This document shows positions 54,701-63,412 of a DNA stretch of 64,000 nucleotides, one piece after another (position 1 is the first letter of the stretch; each line of letters begins with the position of its first letter). Below the pieces are notes generated by a model that worked only from the letters and a program-made list of their open reading frames with translations, had not been told where the DNA came from and did not search any database. The DNA is from Streptomyces sp. CB01580 (GTDB taxonomy: Bacteria; Actinomycetota; Actinomycetes; Streptomycetales; Streptomycetaceae). Location: the NCBI RefSeq assembly GCF_001905795.1, contig NZ_LIXJ01000007.1:186001-250000 (forward strand), given 5' to 3'. Made by a program: the position numbers and the translations under genes.

Positions 54701-55348
54701 GTCAGGGCCGAGCAGGAGAAGCGGCTGAAGGCGGCCGAACGGGCGTATCAGCAACTCGGAAAGGTGAATCCCCTCGCCCTGGAGGAGTTCTCGGCCCTGG
54801 AGGAGCGGCACAAGTTCCTCTCCGAGCAGCTCGAAGACCTGAAGAAGACCCGAGCTCATCTGGTGCAGGTCATCAAGGAGGTCGACGAGCGGGTCGAGCA
54901 GGTGTTCACGGAGGCGTACCGGGACACGGCCCGGGAGTTCGAGGGCGTGTTCTCGCGGCTGTTCCCGGGCGGTGAGGGGCGGCTCGTCCTGACCGACCCG
55001 GACAACATGCTCGCGACCGGGGTGGATGTCGAGGCCCGGCCGCCGGGCAAGAAGGTCAAGCGCCTCTCGCTGCTGTCCGGCGGGGAGCGCTCGCTGACGG
55101 CGGTGGCCCTGCTGGTCTCGATCTTCAAGGCCCGGCCCAGCCCGTTCTATGTGATGGACGAGGTCGAGGCGGCCCTCGACGACACCAATCTGCAGCGGCT
55201 GATCCGGATCATGGAGGAGCTCCAGGAGAGCTCGCAGCTGATCGTGATCACGCATCAGAAGCGGACGATGGAGGTCGCCGACGCGCTGTACGGCGTCTCG
55301 ATGCAGGGGGACGGGGTCTCCAAGGTCATCAGCCAGCGGCTGCGCTGA
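51752..55348 (+). CDS. smc: Chromosome segregation protein SMC
   Basis: Condensin ATPase, 1198 residues, acts with ScpAB. Walker A GPNGSGKSN (Lys37) in the N-terminal head, two long coiled-coil arms, a hinge at about 505-640 (GARGRLPGLLGPAAELLSV), the signature LSGGERSLTAVALL (about 1107), and Walker B VMDEVEAALDDTN (about 1133). GTG start. The hinge carries a Gly/Pro/Ala-rich insertion (about 572-605). In Streptomyces smc helps condensation of prespore chromosomes. Neighbours are DNA-processing and nucleotide genes. Confidence 0.97.
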   Translation: MHLKALTLRGFKSFASATTLRFEPGITCVVGPNGSGKSNVVDALSWVMGEQGAKSLRGGKMEDVIFAGTTGRPPLGRAEVSLTIDNSDGALPIEYAEVTITRIMFRNGGSEYQINGDTCRLLDIQELLSDSGIGREMHVVVGQGRLDSVLHADPSGRRAFIEEAAGVLKHRKRKEKALRKLDAMGANLARVQDLTDELRRQLKPLGRQAAVARRAAVIQADLRDARLRLLADDLVALRAALRSELADEVALKERREAAEAELKAALAREAGLEDEVRRLAPRLQRAQRTWYELSQLAERVRGTISLADARVKSATAPVEEERRGRDPEDMEREATRIREQEAELTAALEAAEHALEDTAAHRAELERRLAAEERGLKDAARAIADRREGLARLGGQVNAARGRAASAQAEIDRLAAARDEAQERAVAAQEEYEQLRVEVEGLDEGDAELGERYEDARRELAEAEAALAAAREAATAAERKRAAVAARHEALALGLRRKDGTGALLGARGRLPGLLGPAAELLSVEPGYEVAVAAALGAAADAVAVTDPATAAEAIRLLRKQDAGRAALLLGAPVGGPAAGPAGESGAGPAEGAGAGSVGPPAVADLVRGPVELVDAVRGLVRDTVVVGTLEDAEDLVAEHPGLTAVTAEGDILSAHFAHGGSAGAPSLLEVQASVDEAAAQMEELALRCAELAEVQRLAGERREACARQVEELGERRRATEREKSGVAQRLGRLAGQARGAAGEAERTTASAARAQESLDRATEEAEELAERLLVAQETPIEEEPDTSVRDRLAADGANARQTEMEARLQVRTHEERVKGLAGRADSLDRAARAEREARARAERRRARRRHEAHVASAVASGARQLLAHVEVSVVRAERERSAAEEAKAERERELTAERDRDRALKDELDKLTDSVHRGEVLGAEKRLRMEQLEARALEELGVEPAALVAEYGPDQPVPPSPAAVGEEVPDDPGHPRNRPRPFVRAEQEKRLKAAERAYQQLGKVNPLALEEFSALEERHKFLSEQLEDLKKTRAHLVQVIKEVDERVEQVFTEAYRDTAREFEGVFSRLFPGGEGRLVLTDPDNMLATGVDVEARPPGKKVKRLSLLSGGERSLTAVALLVSIFKARPSPFYVMDEVEAALDDTNLQRLIRIMEELQESSQLIVITHQKRTMEVADALYGVSMQGDGVSKVISQRLR

Positions 55349-55501
55349 GCCCCGCCAGGGTTTGTCGGTCTTCGACACTCCGACCCCTCTCGCGCGTTGT
55401 CCTGAACGGGCGGGTGCCGATGCGGCGACGACGTCTTCGGGAGCCGAACGCGACGGCCGCAGGTCCGCTCCACCCCTTCAAGTGGTGGCAGCCGGAAAGT
55501 T

Positions 55502-55536
55502 GTGCCCCACTGGGGTGTGTCCCCTGTGGGGAGCAC
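55502..55536 (+). other. Nested hairpin in the glcP leader
   Basis: GTGCCCCAC pairs with GTGGGG-A-GCAC (one bulged A), and inside it GGGG pairs with CCCC around TGTGT. It lies about 60 bp before the glcP start in a 248-bp gap. May be a leader RNA fold or terminator-like element; no function shown. Confidence 0.4.
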
Positions 55537-55596
55537 GCTTCCCGCACGGCTCGTCGCCCGCACCTGACGACGCGCGTCCAGGCATCAGGAGTTCAT

Positions 55597-57015
55597 GTGA
55601 CCGACACCGCGCAGGGACCGGCGTCCGGAGCCCGTGCCGCCCAACCGGATCACCTCGGCCATGTCGTCTTCATCACGGCCGCCGCCGCCATGGGCGGCTT
55701 CCTCTTCGGCTACGACAGTTCGGTCATCAACGGTGCCGTGGAGGCGATCCGCAGCCGGTACGCCATCGGCTCGGCGACACTCGCCCAGGTCATCGCCATC
55801 GCCCTGATCGGCTGTGCGCTGGGCGCGGCCACGGCGGGACGCATCGCCGACCGCATCGGCCGGATCCGCTGCATGCAGATCGCCGCCGTGCTCTTCACCA
55901 TCAGCGCCGTCGGTTCCGCGCTCCCGTTCGCGCTCTGGGACCTGGCCATGTGGAGGATCATCGGAGGCTTCGCCATCGGCATGGCGTCCGTGATCGGCCC
56001 CGCATACATCGCAGAGGTCTCGCCGCCCGCCTACCGGGGCCGCCTCGGCTCCTTCCAGCAGGCGGCGATCGTCGTCGGCATCGCCATCTCGCAGCTGGTC
56101 AACTACGGCATCCTGCAATTCGCCGGAGGGGATCAGCGCGGCCGGATCGGCGGTCTGGAGGCGTGGCAGTGGATGCTCGGTGTGATGGTCGTCCCCGCCG
56201 CCCTGTACGGGCTGCTGTCGCTGGCGATCCCGGAATCGCCCCGGTTCCTGATCTCGATCGGCCGCAAGGACCGGGCCCGGAAGATCCTGGAGGAGGTCGA
56301 GGGCAAGGGCGTCGACCTCGACGCGCGGGTGGCCGATATCGAGACCGCCATGCACCGGGAGCACAGGTCCACGTTCAAGGACCTGCTCGGCGGGCGCCTC
56401 GGCTTCCTGCCGATCGTCTGGATCGGCATCGGTCTGTCGGTCTTCCAGCAACTCGTCGGCATCAACGTGGCGTTCTACTACTCGGCGACGCTGTGGCAGT
56501 CCGTCGGCATCGACCCGAGCGAGTCGTTCCTCTACTCGTTCACCACGTCGATCATCAACATCATCGGTACCGTCATCGCGATGACGCTGGTGGACCGGGT
56601 GGGGCGCAAGCCGCTCGCGCTGGTCGGCTCCACCGGCATGGCCGTCGCCCTCGCTTTTGAGGCATGGGCCTTCTCCGCCCCGCTCGTCGGCGGGAAGCTG
56701 CCGCACACCCAGGGCGTCGTGGCGCTCGTCGCGGCCCATGTGTTCGTGCTCTTCTTCGCCCTGTCGTGGGGCGTCGTCGTCTGGGTCTTCCTCGGCGAGA
56801 TGTTCCCGAACCGGATCCGCGCGGCGGCGCTCGGGGTCGCCGCCTCCGCGCAGTGGATGGCCAACTGGCTGATCACCGCGAGCTTCCCGAGCCTGTCCGA
56901 CTGGAACCTCTCGGGCACGTACATCATCTACGCGTGCTTCGCCACGCTCTCCATCCCGTTCGTGCTCAGGTTCGTGCGGGAGACCAAGGGCAAGGCGCTG
57001 GAGGAGATGGGCTGA
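55597..57015 (+). CDS. glcP: Glucose permease, MFS sugar porter family
   Basis: A 472-residue 12-helix proton-coupled sugar transporter. Signature sequences: GGFLFGYDSSVINGA (TM1), ADRIGRIRCMQ loop, PAYIAEVSPPAYRGRLGS, PESPRFLISIGRKD, QQLVGINVAFYYSATLWQ, VDRVGRKPLAL and FVRETKGKALEEMG. GTG start with AGGAG 6 nt upstream. In S. coelicolor GlcP1 (SCO5578) is the main glucose permease, the same length, and next to smc, so assignment is strong. Its expression depends on glucose kinase-linked control there. Confidence 0.92.
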   Translation: MTDTAQGPASGARAAQPDHLGHVVFITAAAAMGGFLFGYDSSVINGAVEAIRSRYAIGSATLAQVIAIALIGCALGAATAGRIADRIGRIRCMQIAAVLFTISAVGSALPFALWDLAMWRIIGGFAIGMASVIGPAYIAEVSPPAYRGRLGSFQQAAIVVGIAISQLVNYGILQFAGGDQRGRIGGLEAWQWMLGVMVVPAALYGLLSLAIPESPRFLISIGRKDRARKILEEVEGKGVDLDARVADIETAMHREHRSTFKDLLGGRLGFLPIVWIGIGLSVFQQLVGINVAFYYSATLWQSVGIDPSESFLYSFTTSIINIIGTVIAMTLVDRVGRKPLALVGSTGMAVALAFEAWAFSAPLVGGKLPHTQGVVALVAAHVFVLFFALSWGVVVWVFLGEMFPNRIRAAALGVAASAQWMANWLITASFPSLSDWNLSGTYIIYACFATLSIPFVLRFVRETKGKALEEMG

Positions 57016-57069
57016 CCCGTGCCCGTTCCGCCGCGCCCCGCCCCGGGCGCGGACCGCCCGCGCGCCGGA

Positions 57070-58038
57070 TCAGCGCGACGCGACCGCCTCGCAGAACAGC
57101 CGCAGGCTGCGCCACCCCTCGTCGAGGGGCATCCCGCCGCACAGCGGATGCAGCACCAGACTGTCGAGCTTCCCGGCCAGAGCGGCGCACTCCCGCGGGG
57201 TGACGACCCGGTAGACGCCCTCGTCCCGCAGCGCGCCCACCGTGCCCGCCGCCGAGCGCACGGCGGAACGGATGCCCGCGGACTGCCAGGAGGCGTACGT
57301 GCGCGCCTCGTGCAGGAAGTGCTCGCCGTGCTCCGCCCACGTCCGGTCCGGGTCCTCGGACACGTGCAGCAGGGGTGTCTCGGCCGACGGCATCATGCAG
57401 AACCCGTCCGTCCCGAGCTCCGCCCGGCGCTCGTGGTAGTACGCCTCCAGCTCCGGCAGATGCGCGCTCGGGAAGAACGGGAGACCGAACCGCGCCGCAC
57501 GCCGCGCCGCCGCCCGCGAACTGCCGCCCACCAGCAAGGGAGGGTGCGGCCGGGTGTACGGGCGCGGCGTGACCCGGACCGTACGGCCGCGGTACGGGAA
57601 CGGCTCCCCGGTCCACGCCCGCACCAGGGTCTCCAGCAGCTCGTCCTGGAGCCTGCCGCGGTTCGTCCACTCGACGCCCGCCCGTTCGTACTCCTGCGGC
57701 CGGTATCCGATCCCCGCCACCGTGATCAGGCGGCCCGCGCTCAGCAGGTCCAGGACCGCGATGTCCTCGGCCAGCCGCAGCGGGTCGTGCAACGGTCCGA
57801 TGATCGCCGAGACGGTGACGGCGATCCGGCGGGTGGAGCCGAGGACCGCCCCGGCGAAGACGAAGGGGGAGGGCAGCCAGGAGTTCTCGGCGCCGTGGTG
57901 CTCCTCGGTCTGCACGGTGTCGATCCCGTGCTCGTCGGCGTACGCGGCCATCTCCAGCGAGGCGCGGTAGCGGGCCGAGAGCGACTCGGGGCCTGCGGCG
58001 GGATCGACGAGATTGAACCGGACCACTGTGAAGGCCAT
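57070..58038 (-). CDS. LLM-class flavin-dependent oxidoreductase
   Basis: A 322-residue luciferase-like TIM-barrel enzyme; uses FMN or F420. Seen: VQTEEHHGAENSW, GSTRRIAVTVSAI, HDPLRLAEDIAVLDLLSAGRL, GIGYRPQEYERAGVEW, and PLLVGGSSRAAARRAARFG. ATG start at 58038. A perfect 17-bp palindrome (58085-58101) lies 47 bp upstream and looks like a TetR-type operator. No regulator gene is adjacent. Substrate unknown. Convergent with glcP (54-bp gap). Confidence 0.9.
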   Translation of the reverse strand: MAFTVVRFNLVDPAAGPESLSARYRASLEMAAYADEHGIDTVQTEEHHGAENSWLPSPFVFAGAVLGSTRRIAVTVSAIIGPLHDPLRLAEDIAVLDLLSAGRLITVAGIGYRPQEYERAGVEWTNRGRLQDELLETLVRAWTGEPFPYRGRTVRVTPRPYTRPHPPLLVGGSSRAAARRAARFGLPFFPSAHLPELEAYYHERRAELGTDGFCMMPSAETPLLHVSEDPDRTWAEHGEHFLHEARTYASWQSAGIRSAVRSAAGTVGALRDEGVYRVVTPRECAALAGKLDSLVLHPLCGGMPLDEGWRSLRLFCEAVASR

Positions 58039-58084
58039 GACGCGTGTCCTCTTCGTCGGTCGGACTCGGCGAGGCAGGACACTA

Positions 58085-58101
58085 TCTGACGTATCGTCAG
58101 A
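58085..58101. promoter_or_regulatory. Perfect palindrome TCTGACGTATCGTCAGA
   Basis: Seven-bp arms around a 3-bp centre, 47 bp upstream of the oxidoreductase ATG. The TGACGnnnCGTCA core is the type bound by many actinobacterial TetR regulators. It overlaps the stop of the pseudogene reading frame. Confidence 0.6.
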
Positions 58102-59015
58102 AGTGTAGGGGTGCGTCGCCCCGCCGTCCGCCCGCGCGCCCGGCGACGGGCAGCGGCAGGGCCGCGTACAGCGCCCCGGAGACGGCGATCATGGCCACCC
58201 GCCCCAGCCCGTGCCGCCCGGCCCAGGTGCCGGCGAGCGGGCCGGAGGGCCACTCCATGCCGGTCGGGAGCAGTCCCGCCGCCGGCCCCGCGGCCCACGC
58301 GGCCACCGCCGCTACGGAGAATCCGCCGGTGCACCAGGAGCCGCCGCCCGGGCCGGTGTCCAGGAGCGCCGCCGGGTCGTACGCGCGCCCCGCAACGGGT
58401 CCGCGCCGAGGACCCCGATCCACGCCGCGAACGTCACCGCGAGCGGGGACAGGAAGGAGGCGAACGCGTCCATGAAGCCCGTCGCGGGCAGGTCGCCCAG
58501 GTGCAGCACACCCGGAGCGTGCGCACGCCCACCCCCGACACCGGGAAGCTGCTCCTCGCGAAGCAGACCAGGGTCACCAGGACCGGTTCGTCGTCGCTCG
58601 CGATGCCGAACAGCAGACGCAGCACGGTGTAGGTGCCGGTGACCGCGTTCACCTTCTCCCAGGCCCGGCGGGCGATCCGGATCGGCGCGCCGGGCAGCGG
58701 ATTGCCGCGCGGCCCGAAGGCGGCGCGCGAGAGTGCCATGCCCGGGGCCCCGCCGCTTCGGCCCGCCAGGGAGATCGGTCCGACCGGTCCGAAGCCGATG
58801 GCCGGAGTCGCGAGCGCGACGGTGAGCGCCTGCCCGAGGTTCGGCCCGCCGAAGACGACGAGTCCGGCGCCGATGGTGAGCGACAGCACGGTCGGGTTCG
58901 CGCCGACCCGGGTGGGGAAGAGGGCCCGGACCCGGCCGGTGCGTTCGCTGTCGGGGACGGGCTCCAGGCCGCGGGTCTCCACGAACGGGATCGTAATCTT
59001 TGCCGCAGATGCCAT
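58097..59015 (-). pseudogene. Decayed NCS1-type nucleobase (purine-cytosine) permease
   Basis: Three consecutive reading frames carry pieces of one transporter. Frame A (59015 to about 58500): VETRGLEPVPDSERTGRVRA, GAPGMALSRAAFGPRGNPLPG, VNAVTGTYTVLRLLFGIAS. Frame B (about 58490-58400): FMDAFASFLSPLAVTFAAWIG. Frame C (58400-58097): YDPAALLDTGPGGG. The pieces match the N-terminal and C-terminal ends of NCS1 permeases, but about 220 residues of the middle are absent. So it shows one internal deletion plus at least two frameshifts. Start 59015 (MASAAKI) is by analogy. Confidence 0.75.
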
Positions 59016-59127
59016 GAAAAAGCGCATAACGGCCATGTGGGGGTGCGGGTGATTCTCCGTGGCGCCTCGCGCGGCCCGCTCCTCGGGGCGGCCCGCACGG
59101 CCGGGTGTGGCTGATACTGGACGGGTT

Positions 59128-60339
59128 ATGGAATTCGTCATCCTTGCTGTAGTCATCGCCCTGGTCGCGGTCGGCGTGATCAGCGGGCTCGTGGTCAGCG
59201 GCCGCAAGAAGAAGCAGCTGCCCCCGGCGCCGCCGAGCACGCCGACCATCACTCCTCCCGCCGAGCCCCAAGTCGGCGAGGAAGCCGAGACGCCGCGCGA
59301 GGAACCGCGCCGCACCATCGAGGAGGTCGCTCCCCCCACGGCCGAGGCGCCCGCCGCGGAGGCCGTCGAGGAGGTCGGGCCGGAGGCGCTCGCCGTCCCC
59401 GCACTCGAAGTACCCGAGCCCACCGCCGGCCGGCTCGTCCGGCTGCGCGCCCGGCTCGCCCGCTCGCAGAACTCCCTCGGCAAGGGGCTGCTCACGCTCC
59501 TGTCCCGGGACAACCTCGACGAGGAGACCTGGGAGGAGGTCGAGGACACCCTCCTCACCGCGGACGTCGGCGTCGCCCCCACCCAGGAGCTGGTGGAACG
59601 GCTCCGCGAGCGCGTCCGCGTCCTCGGCACCCGTACCCCCGAAGGGCTGCGCGCCCTGCTGCGTGAGGAGCTTCTCACGCTGATCGGCACCGACGCCGAC
59701 CGCGCGGTCAAGACCGAGAGCGGCCTGGACACCCCCGGTGTGGTGATGGTCGTCGGCGTCAACGGCACCGGCAAGACCACCACCACCGGCAAGCTGGCCC
59801 GGGTGCTCGTCGCCGACGGCCGCAGCGTCGTGCTCGGCGCGGCCGACACCTTCCGCGCCGCCGCCGCGGACCAGCTCCAGACCTGGGGCGAGCGCGTCGG
59901 CGCCCGTACCGTCCGGGGCCCCGAGGGCGGCGACCCGGCGTCGATCGCCTTCGACGCGGTGAAGGAGGGCATCGCCGAGGGCGCCGATGTCGTCCTCATC
60001 GACACCGCCGGGCGGCTGCACACCAAGACCGGCCTCATGGACGAGCTCGGCAAGGTCAAGCGGGTCGTGGAGAAGCACGGGCCGCTCGACGAGATCCTGC
60101 TCGTCCTCGACGCGACGACCGGGCAGAACGGCCTGGTGCAGGCCCGGGTGTTCGCCGAGGTCGTCGACATCACCGGCATCGTGCTGACGAAGCTGGACGG
60201 CACCGCGAAGGGCGGCATCGTCGTCGCCGTGCAGCGCGAGCTGGGCGTACCGGTGAAGCTGGTCGGCCTCGGCGAGGGACCGGACGACCTGGCGCCGTTC
60301 GAGCCGGAGGCGTTCGTGGACGCCCTGATCGGGGACTGA
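59128..60339 (+). CDS. ftsY: Signal recognition particle receptor FtsY
   Basis: GTPase receptor docking SRP-ribosome complexes at the membrane. N-terminal TM helix (MEFVILAVVIALVAVGVIS), acidic A domain, then NG domain: G1 GVNGTGKTTTTGKL (Lys216), G3 DTAGRLHTK, G4 TKLDGTAKGG, and the end GEGPDDLAPFEPEAFVDAL. 403 residues. ATG at 59128; the upstream extension is not needed. Ends at a strong terminator. Confidence 0.96.
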   Translation: MEFVILAVVIALVAVGVISGLVVSGRKKKQLPPAPPSTPTITPPAEPQVGEEAETPREEPRRTIEEVAPPTAEAPAAEAVEEVGPEALAVPALEVPEPTAGRLVRLRARLARSQNSLGKGLLTLLSRDNLDEETWEEVEDTLLTADVGVAPTQELVERLRERVRVLGTRTPEGLRALLREELLTLIGTDADRAVKTESGLDTPGVVMVVGVNGTGKTTTTGKLARVLVADGRSVVLGAADTFRAAAADQLQTWGERVGARTVRGPEGGDPASIAFDAVKEGIAEGADVVLIDTAGRLHTKTGLMDELGKVKRVVEKHGPLDEILLVLDATTGQNGLVQARVFAEVVDITGIVLTKLDGTAKGGIVVAVQRELGVPVKLVGLGEGPDDLAPFEPEAFVDALIGD

Positions 60340-60361
60340 CGCCCGCACCGTCCTGGTTCGC

Positions 60362-60403
60362 GAAGAAGCCCGACCGCCGGAACGCCGGCGGTCGGGCTTC
60401 TTC
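60362..60403 (+). terminator. Terminator after ftsY
   Basis: GAAGAAGCCCGACCGCCGG pairs perfectly over 19 bp with CCGGCGGTCGGGCTTCTTC, loop AACG, 22 bp after ftsY. Lies in the convergent gap with the prim-pol-like gene. Confidence 0.92.
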
Positions 60404-60518
60404 GTGCCGGATGCTCTCCCGGGTCCGATCTCGTGCCGAATCCTTTCGGGTGTCGGACCCCCTTGCGTGGGGACGCCCGAATGCGCGCGAGTCGCCCGAA
60501 TGCGCGGGGGCGCCGACG

Positions 60519-61178
60519 TCAGCCGCGCAGGGGTGCGCGATGGCAGCTGTACGCCAGCGTGCCCAGCAGCAGCCGGGCCGGGGGCGGCGCGGCGGCCGTG
60601 TCCAGCACCGGCGGGCGCAGCCACCGGGCGGGGCCGAGACCACCCTCGTCGGACGGCGGGGCCGTGATGTGGTGGCCCGGGCCCAGCGCCCGGAGGTCCA
60701 GCCCCGCGTCGTCCCAGCCCATCCGGTAGAGCAGACGCGGGAGCTCGGCGGCGGCGCCCGGGGCGACGAAGAACCGCGCCCGCCCCGACGGCGTCAGCAC
60801 GACCGGGCCGAGCGGCAGCCCCATCCGTTCCATGCGCGCCAGGGCCCGGCGCCCGGCGGCCTCCGCGACGTCCAGCACGTCGAAACCACGCCCCACGGGC
60901 AGCAGCAGCGAGGCGCCCGGCACCCGGGCCCACGCCTCCACCGCCGCGTCGAGCGAGGTGCCCGGCGGGATCTCGGGCGCGAAGTCGAGGGGATGGGCGC
61001 CGGGGGAGGGGCACCGGTCCTTCCCGCACGAGCAGCGGCCGTCCACGACGCGCGCTCCGGGTGCCACGGCCCAGCCCCACAGTGCTGTGTACTCGGCCAC
61101 CGCCGTGCTCTCGGCCGTACGGCCGCGGCGTCGTGAGCCGGTGCGCATCTCGCGGATGCCGCCGATCGTGAAGCCCAT
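60519..61178 (-). CDS. Bifunctional DNA primase/polymerase N-terminal-like protein
   Basis: A 219-residue protein with a prim-pol-type fold as seen in archaeo-eukaryotic primase-like small proteins of Streptomyces: ALWGWAVAPGARVVDGRCSCGKDRCPSPG (Cys-rich zinc-like part), VPGASLLLPVGRGFDVLDV, and GPVVLTPSGRARFFVAPG. The usual acidic catalytic pair of real prim-pols is not evident, so activity is doubtful. Start ATG 61178 with GGAGGGGGC directly upstream; the longer frame is not needed. Divergent from nsdA. Confidence 0.75.
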   Translation of the reverse strand: MGFTIGGIREMRTGSRRRGRTAESTAVAEYTALWGWAVAPGARVVDGRCSCGKDRCPSPGAHPLDFAPEIPPGTSLDAAVEAWARVPGASLLLPVGRGFDVLDVAEAAGRRALARMERMGLPLGPVVLTPSGRARFFVAPGAAAELPRLLYRMGWDDAGLDLRALGPGHHITAPPSDEGGLGPARWLRPPVLDTAAAPPPARLLLGTLAYSCHRAPLRG

Positions 61179-61622
61179 GCCCCCTCCAACGGGTCCGACT
61201 CGCCGGTGGTTACGACGCGGAATGACGGCATGACATCCCGTCGTCGTCGCGATCCGTGATGCGCCGGTGCGCACGCGGTGGCGCGGCGTGAGCCGTGCGC
61301 CCCTTTCGTGCGTCGCTGCAACCGCAATTGATCGACCGTGTGTCAAGTGAATCGCGCCCCGTGGCGTTCGCGTTCATCCGAAGGGGTGGCGAATGGTGGC
61401 GTTTCCGTGGACACCCTCGCCGAGGTGGTGATCGTAGGATTACCGTCGGTACACGAACCATGGAAGTATGTGTGCGCATGGGTATGCCGGAGGCAACCCG
61501 ATTCCCTGTTCGATCGCGCGCAATCTCCGTATGGGCGTCATCGGATCAGGGCATTCTGATAGCGGTTCGCGCGACAGCGTTCGTCGGGATCGCGACGGTT
61601 TCAGCGGGATGGGGGCGTTCCA
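61179..61622. promoter_or_regulatory. Intergenic region between divergent prim-pol-like gene and nsdA
   Basis: A 444-bp gap with lower GC than its flanks (about 61310-61600) and no supportable gene. It should hold promoters for both genes. nsdA has only GGGGGCGTTCCA before its GTG as a possible ribosome site. Confidence 0.4.
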
Positions 61623-63098
61623 GTGAGTGGCAGCGGCGCAGGCGATACGAATGCCGGTAAGCGCCCCAACGGGCAATTGAGCTCGTGGTTCGTGCGCAGC
61701 GGCTGGTCGAAGGGCGAGCTGGCGCGGCAGGTCAATCGGCGGGCGCGGCAAATGGGCGCGCATCACATCAGCACCGACACCTCCCGGGTGCGGCGCTGGC
61801 TCGACGGCGAGCAGCCGCGCGAGCCCATCCCGCGCATTCTGTCCGAGCTGTTCTCGGAGCGTTTCGGCTCGGTCGTGGCGGTCGAGGATCTCGGACTGCG
61901 CTCCGCACACCAGTCGCCCTCCGTGTCCGGGGTCGATCTGCCCTGGGCCGGACCGCAGACCGTCGCCCTGCTCAGCGAGTTCTCCCGCAGCGATCTGATG
62001 CTCGCGCGGCGCGGATTCCTCGGGTCCTCGCTCACCCTCGCCGCCGGACCCGCCCTCGTCGAACCCATGCAGCGCTGGCTGGTGCCCGTGGCGGCCTCCG
62101 GACCCGCGGAGCCCGAGCCGGCCGCGGCGGCCCGTCGTCCCTCCAAGCTCTCGGGGCCCGAGCTCGACCTGCTGGAGTCGACCACGGCGATGTTCCGCCA
62201 GTGGGATGCGCAGTGTGGTGGCGGTCTGCGCCGCAAGGCCGTCGTCGGCCAGCTCCACGAGGTCACCGACCTCCTGCAGGAGCCCCAGCCGGAGGCCACC
62301 GCCAAGCGTCTCTTCCGCTGCGCGGCCGAGCTGGCCGAGCTGGCGGGCTGGATGAGCTACGACGTCGGTCTCCAGCCCACGGCCCAGAAGTACTTCGTTC
62401 TGGCGCTGCACGCGTCGAAAGAGGCCGGGGACAAACCGCTCGGTTCGTATGTTCTGTCCAGCATGAGCCGACAGATGATCCACCTCGGACGGCCCGACGA
62501 CGCCCTCGAACTGATCCACCTCGCCCAGTACGGCAGCCGCGACTGCGCCACCCCGCGCACCCAGGCCATGCTGTACGCGATGGAGGCCCGCGCGTACGCC
62601 AACATGGGCCAGGCGGCCAAGTGCAAGCGGGCCGTCCGGATGGCCGAGGACACGTTCCTCGACGTCGGGATCGACGGCGAGCCCGAACCCGACTGGATCC
62701 GCTTCTTCTCGGAGGCCGAGCTCAACGGCGAGAACTCCCACTCGTTCCGCGACCTCGCCTACATCGCGGGCCGCAGGCCCACGTACGCCGGGCTCGCCGA
62801 ACCGCGCATGCGCAAGGCGGTCCAGTTGTTCAGCGAGGACGACGAGCATCAGCGGTCCTACGCGCTCAACCTGATCGGTCTCGCCACCGTCCATCTGCTC
62901 AAACGCGAGCCCGAGGAGTCCACGACGCTCGCCGAGAAGGCGCTCCGGATCGCCAGGAAGATCCGTTCCGAACGCGTCAACACCCGGCTCCGCAAGACCG
63001 TCGACACCGCGGCCAGGGACTTCGGGGACATCCCCGAGGTCGCCAGGCTGACCGACCTCCTCACCGAGCAGCTGCCCGAAACCGCCGAGGCGGTTTGA
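61623..63098 (+). CDS. nsdA: Developmental/antibiotic regulator NsdA
   Basis: A 491-residue protein; in S. coelicolor NsdA represses aerial development and antibiotic production. N-terminal part (SSWFVRSGWSKGELARQVNR, MGAHHISTDTSRVRRWLDGEQ) resembles a DNA-binding-like domain; the rest (about 170-490) is helical TPR-like repeat sequence (e.g. LDVGIDGEPEPDWIRFF, LIGLATVHLLKREPEESTTL). GTG start. It lies directly before amtB, as in S. coelicolor (nsdA SCO5582, amtB SCO5583). Regulation not visible. Confidence 0.9.
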   Translation: MSGSGAGDTNAGKRPNGQLSSWFVRSGWSKGELARQVNRRARQMGAHHISTDTSRVRRWLDGEQPREPIPRILSELFSERFGSVVAVEDLGLRSAHQSPSVSGVDLPWAGPQTVALLSEFSRSDLMLARRGFLGSSLTLAAGPALVEPMQRWLVPVAASGPAEPEPAAAARRPSKLSGPELDLLESTTAMFRQWDAQCGGGLRRKAVVGQLHEVTDLLQEPQPEATAKRLFRCAAELAELAGWMSYDVGLQPTAQKYFVLALHASKEAGDKPLGSYVLSSMSRQMIHLGRPDDALELIHLAQYGSRDCATPRTQAMLYAMEARAYANMGQAAKCKRAVRMAEDTFLDVGIDGEPEPDWIRFFSEAELNGENSHSFRDLAYIAGRRPTYAGLAEPRMRKAVQLFSEDDEHQRSYALNLIGLATVHLLKREPEESTTLAEKALRIARKIRSERVNTRLRKTVDTAARDFGDIPEVARLTDLLTEQLPETAEAV

Positions 63099-63194
63099 CG
63101 GGCGGCGCCCCGGACACCGGCCACGACGGCCGCCCCGCACACATCGACTTCGGCTCCCCCAATCGCCAAGTCGCGGGGTGGCCGGCGTGGCCGG

Positions 63195-63231
63195 TTCGCG
63201 TTCCCGCCCCCGGTGCGGGAGCCGACGCGAA
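63195..63231 (+). terminator. Possible terminator after nsdA
   Basis: TTCGCGT/ACGCGAA and CCCGC/GCGGG form an imperfect stem, about 97 bp past nsdA. The rest of 63099-63412 shows no gene. Confidence 0.4.
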
Positions 63232-63412
63232 GCGCGCGCACGGGAGGCCGGCGCGCGAAGCCGGTGCGTGAGCCCGACGGGACACGGAACGGGCCCGGCC
63301 GGGCCCTGCTCGCGGGCGCCGGTGCGGCCCGTGTGCGGCGCCGGGCGTCGCACGTACCCGGGGCGCGGGCGCCATCGTCGGTTCATGGGGACTTAACACA
63401 CCGGACTCGTTC

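Noticed and set aside
52214..55378. 1054-residue minus-strand frame opposite smc
   Set aside because: Mirror of the highly GC3-biased smc frame; no recognisable domain.
60411..61136. Plus-strand ORF opposite the prim-pol-like gene
   Set aside because: Arg-rich shadow frame with no domain; the minus-strand gene has a strong ribosome site.
61338..61559. 73-codon ORF upstream of nsdA
   Set aside because: Mixed codon use, no ribosome site and no family; treated as noncoding promoter region.
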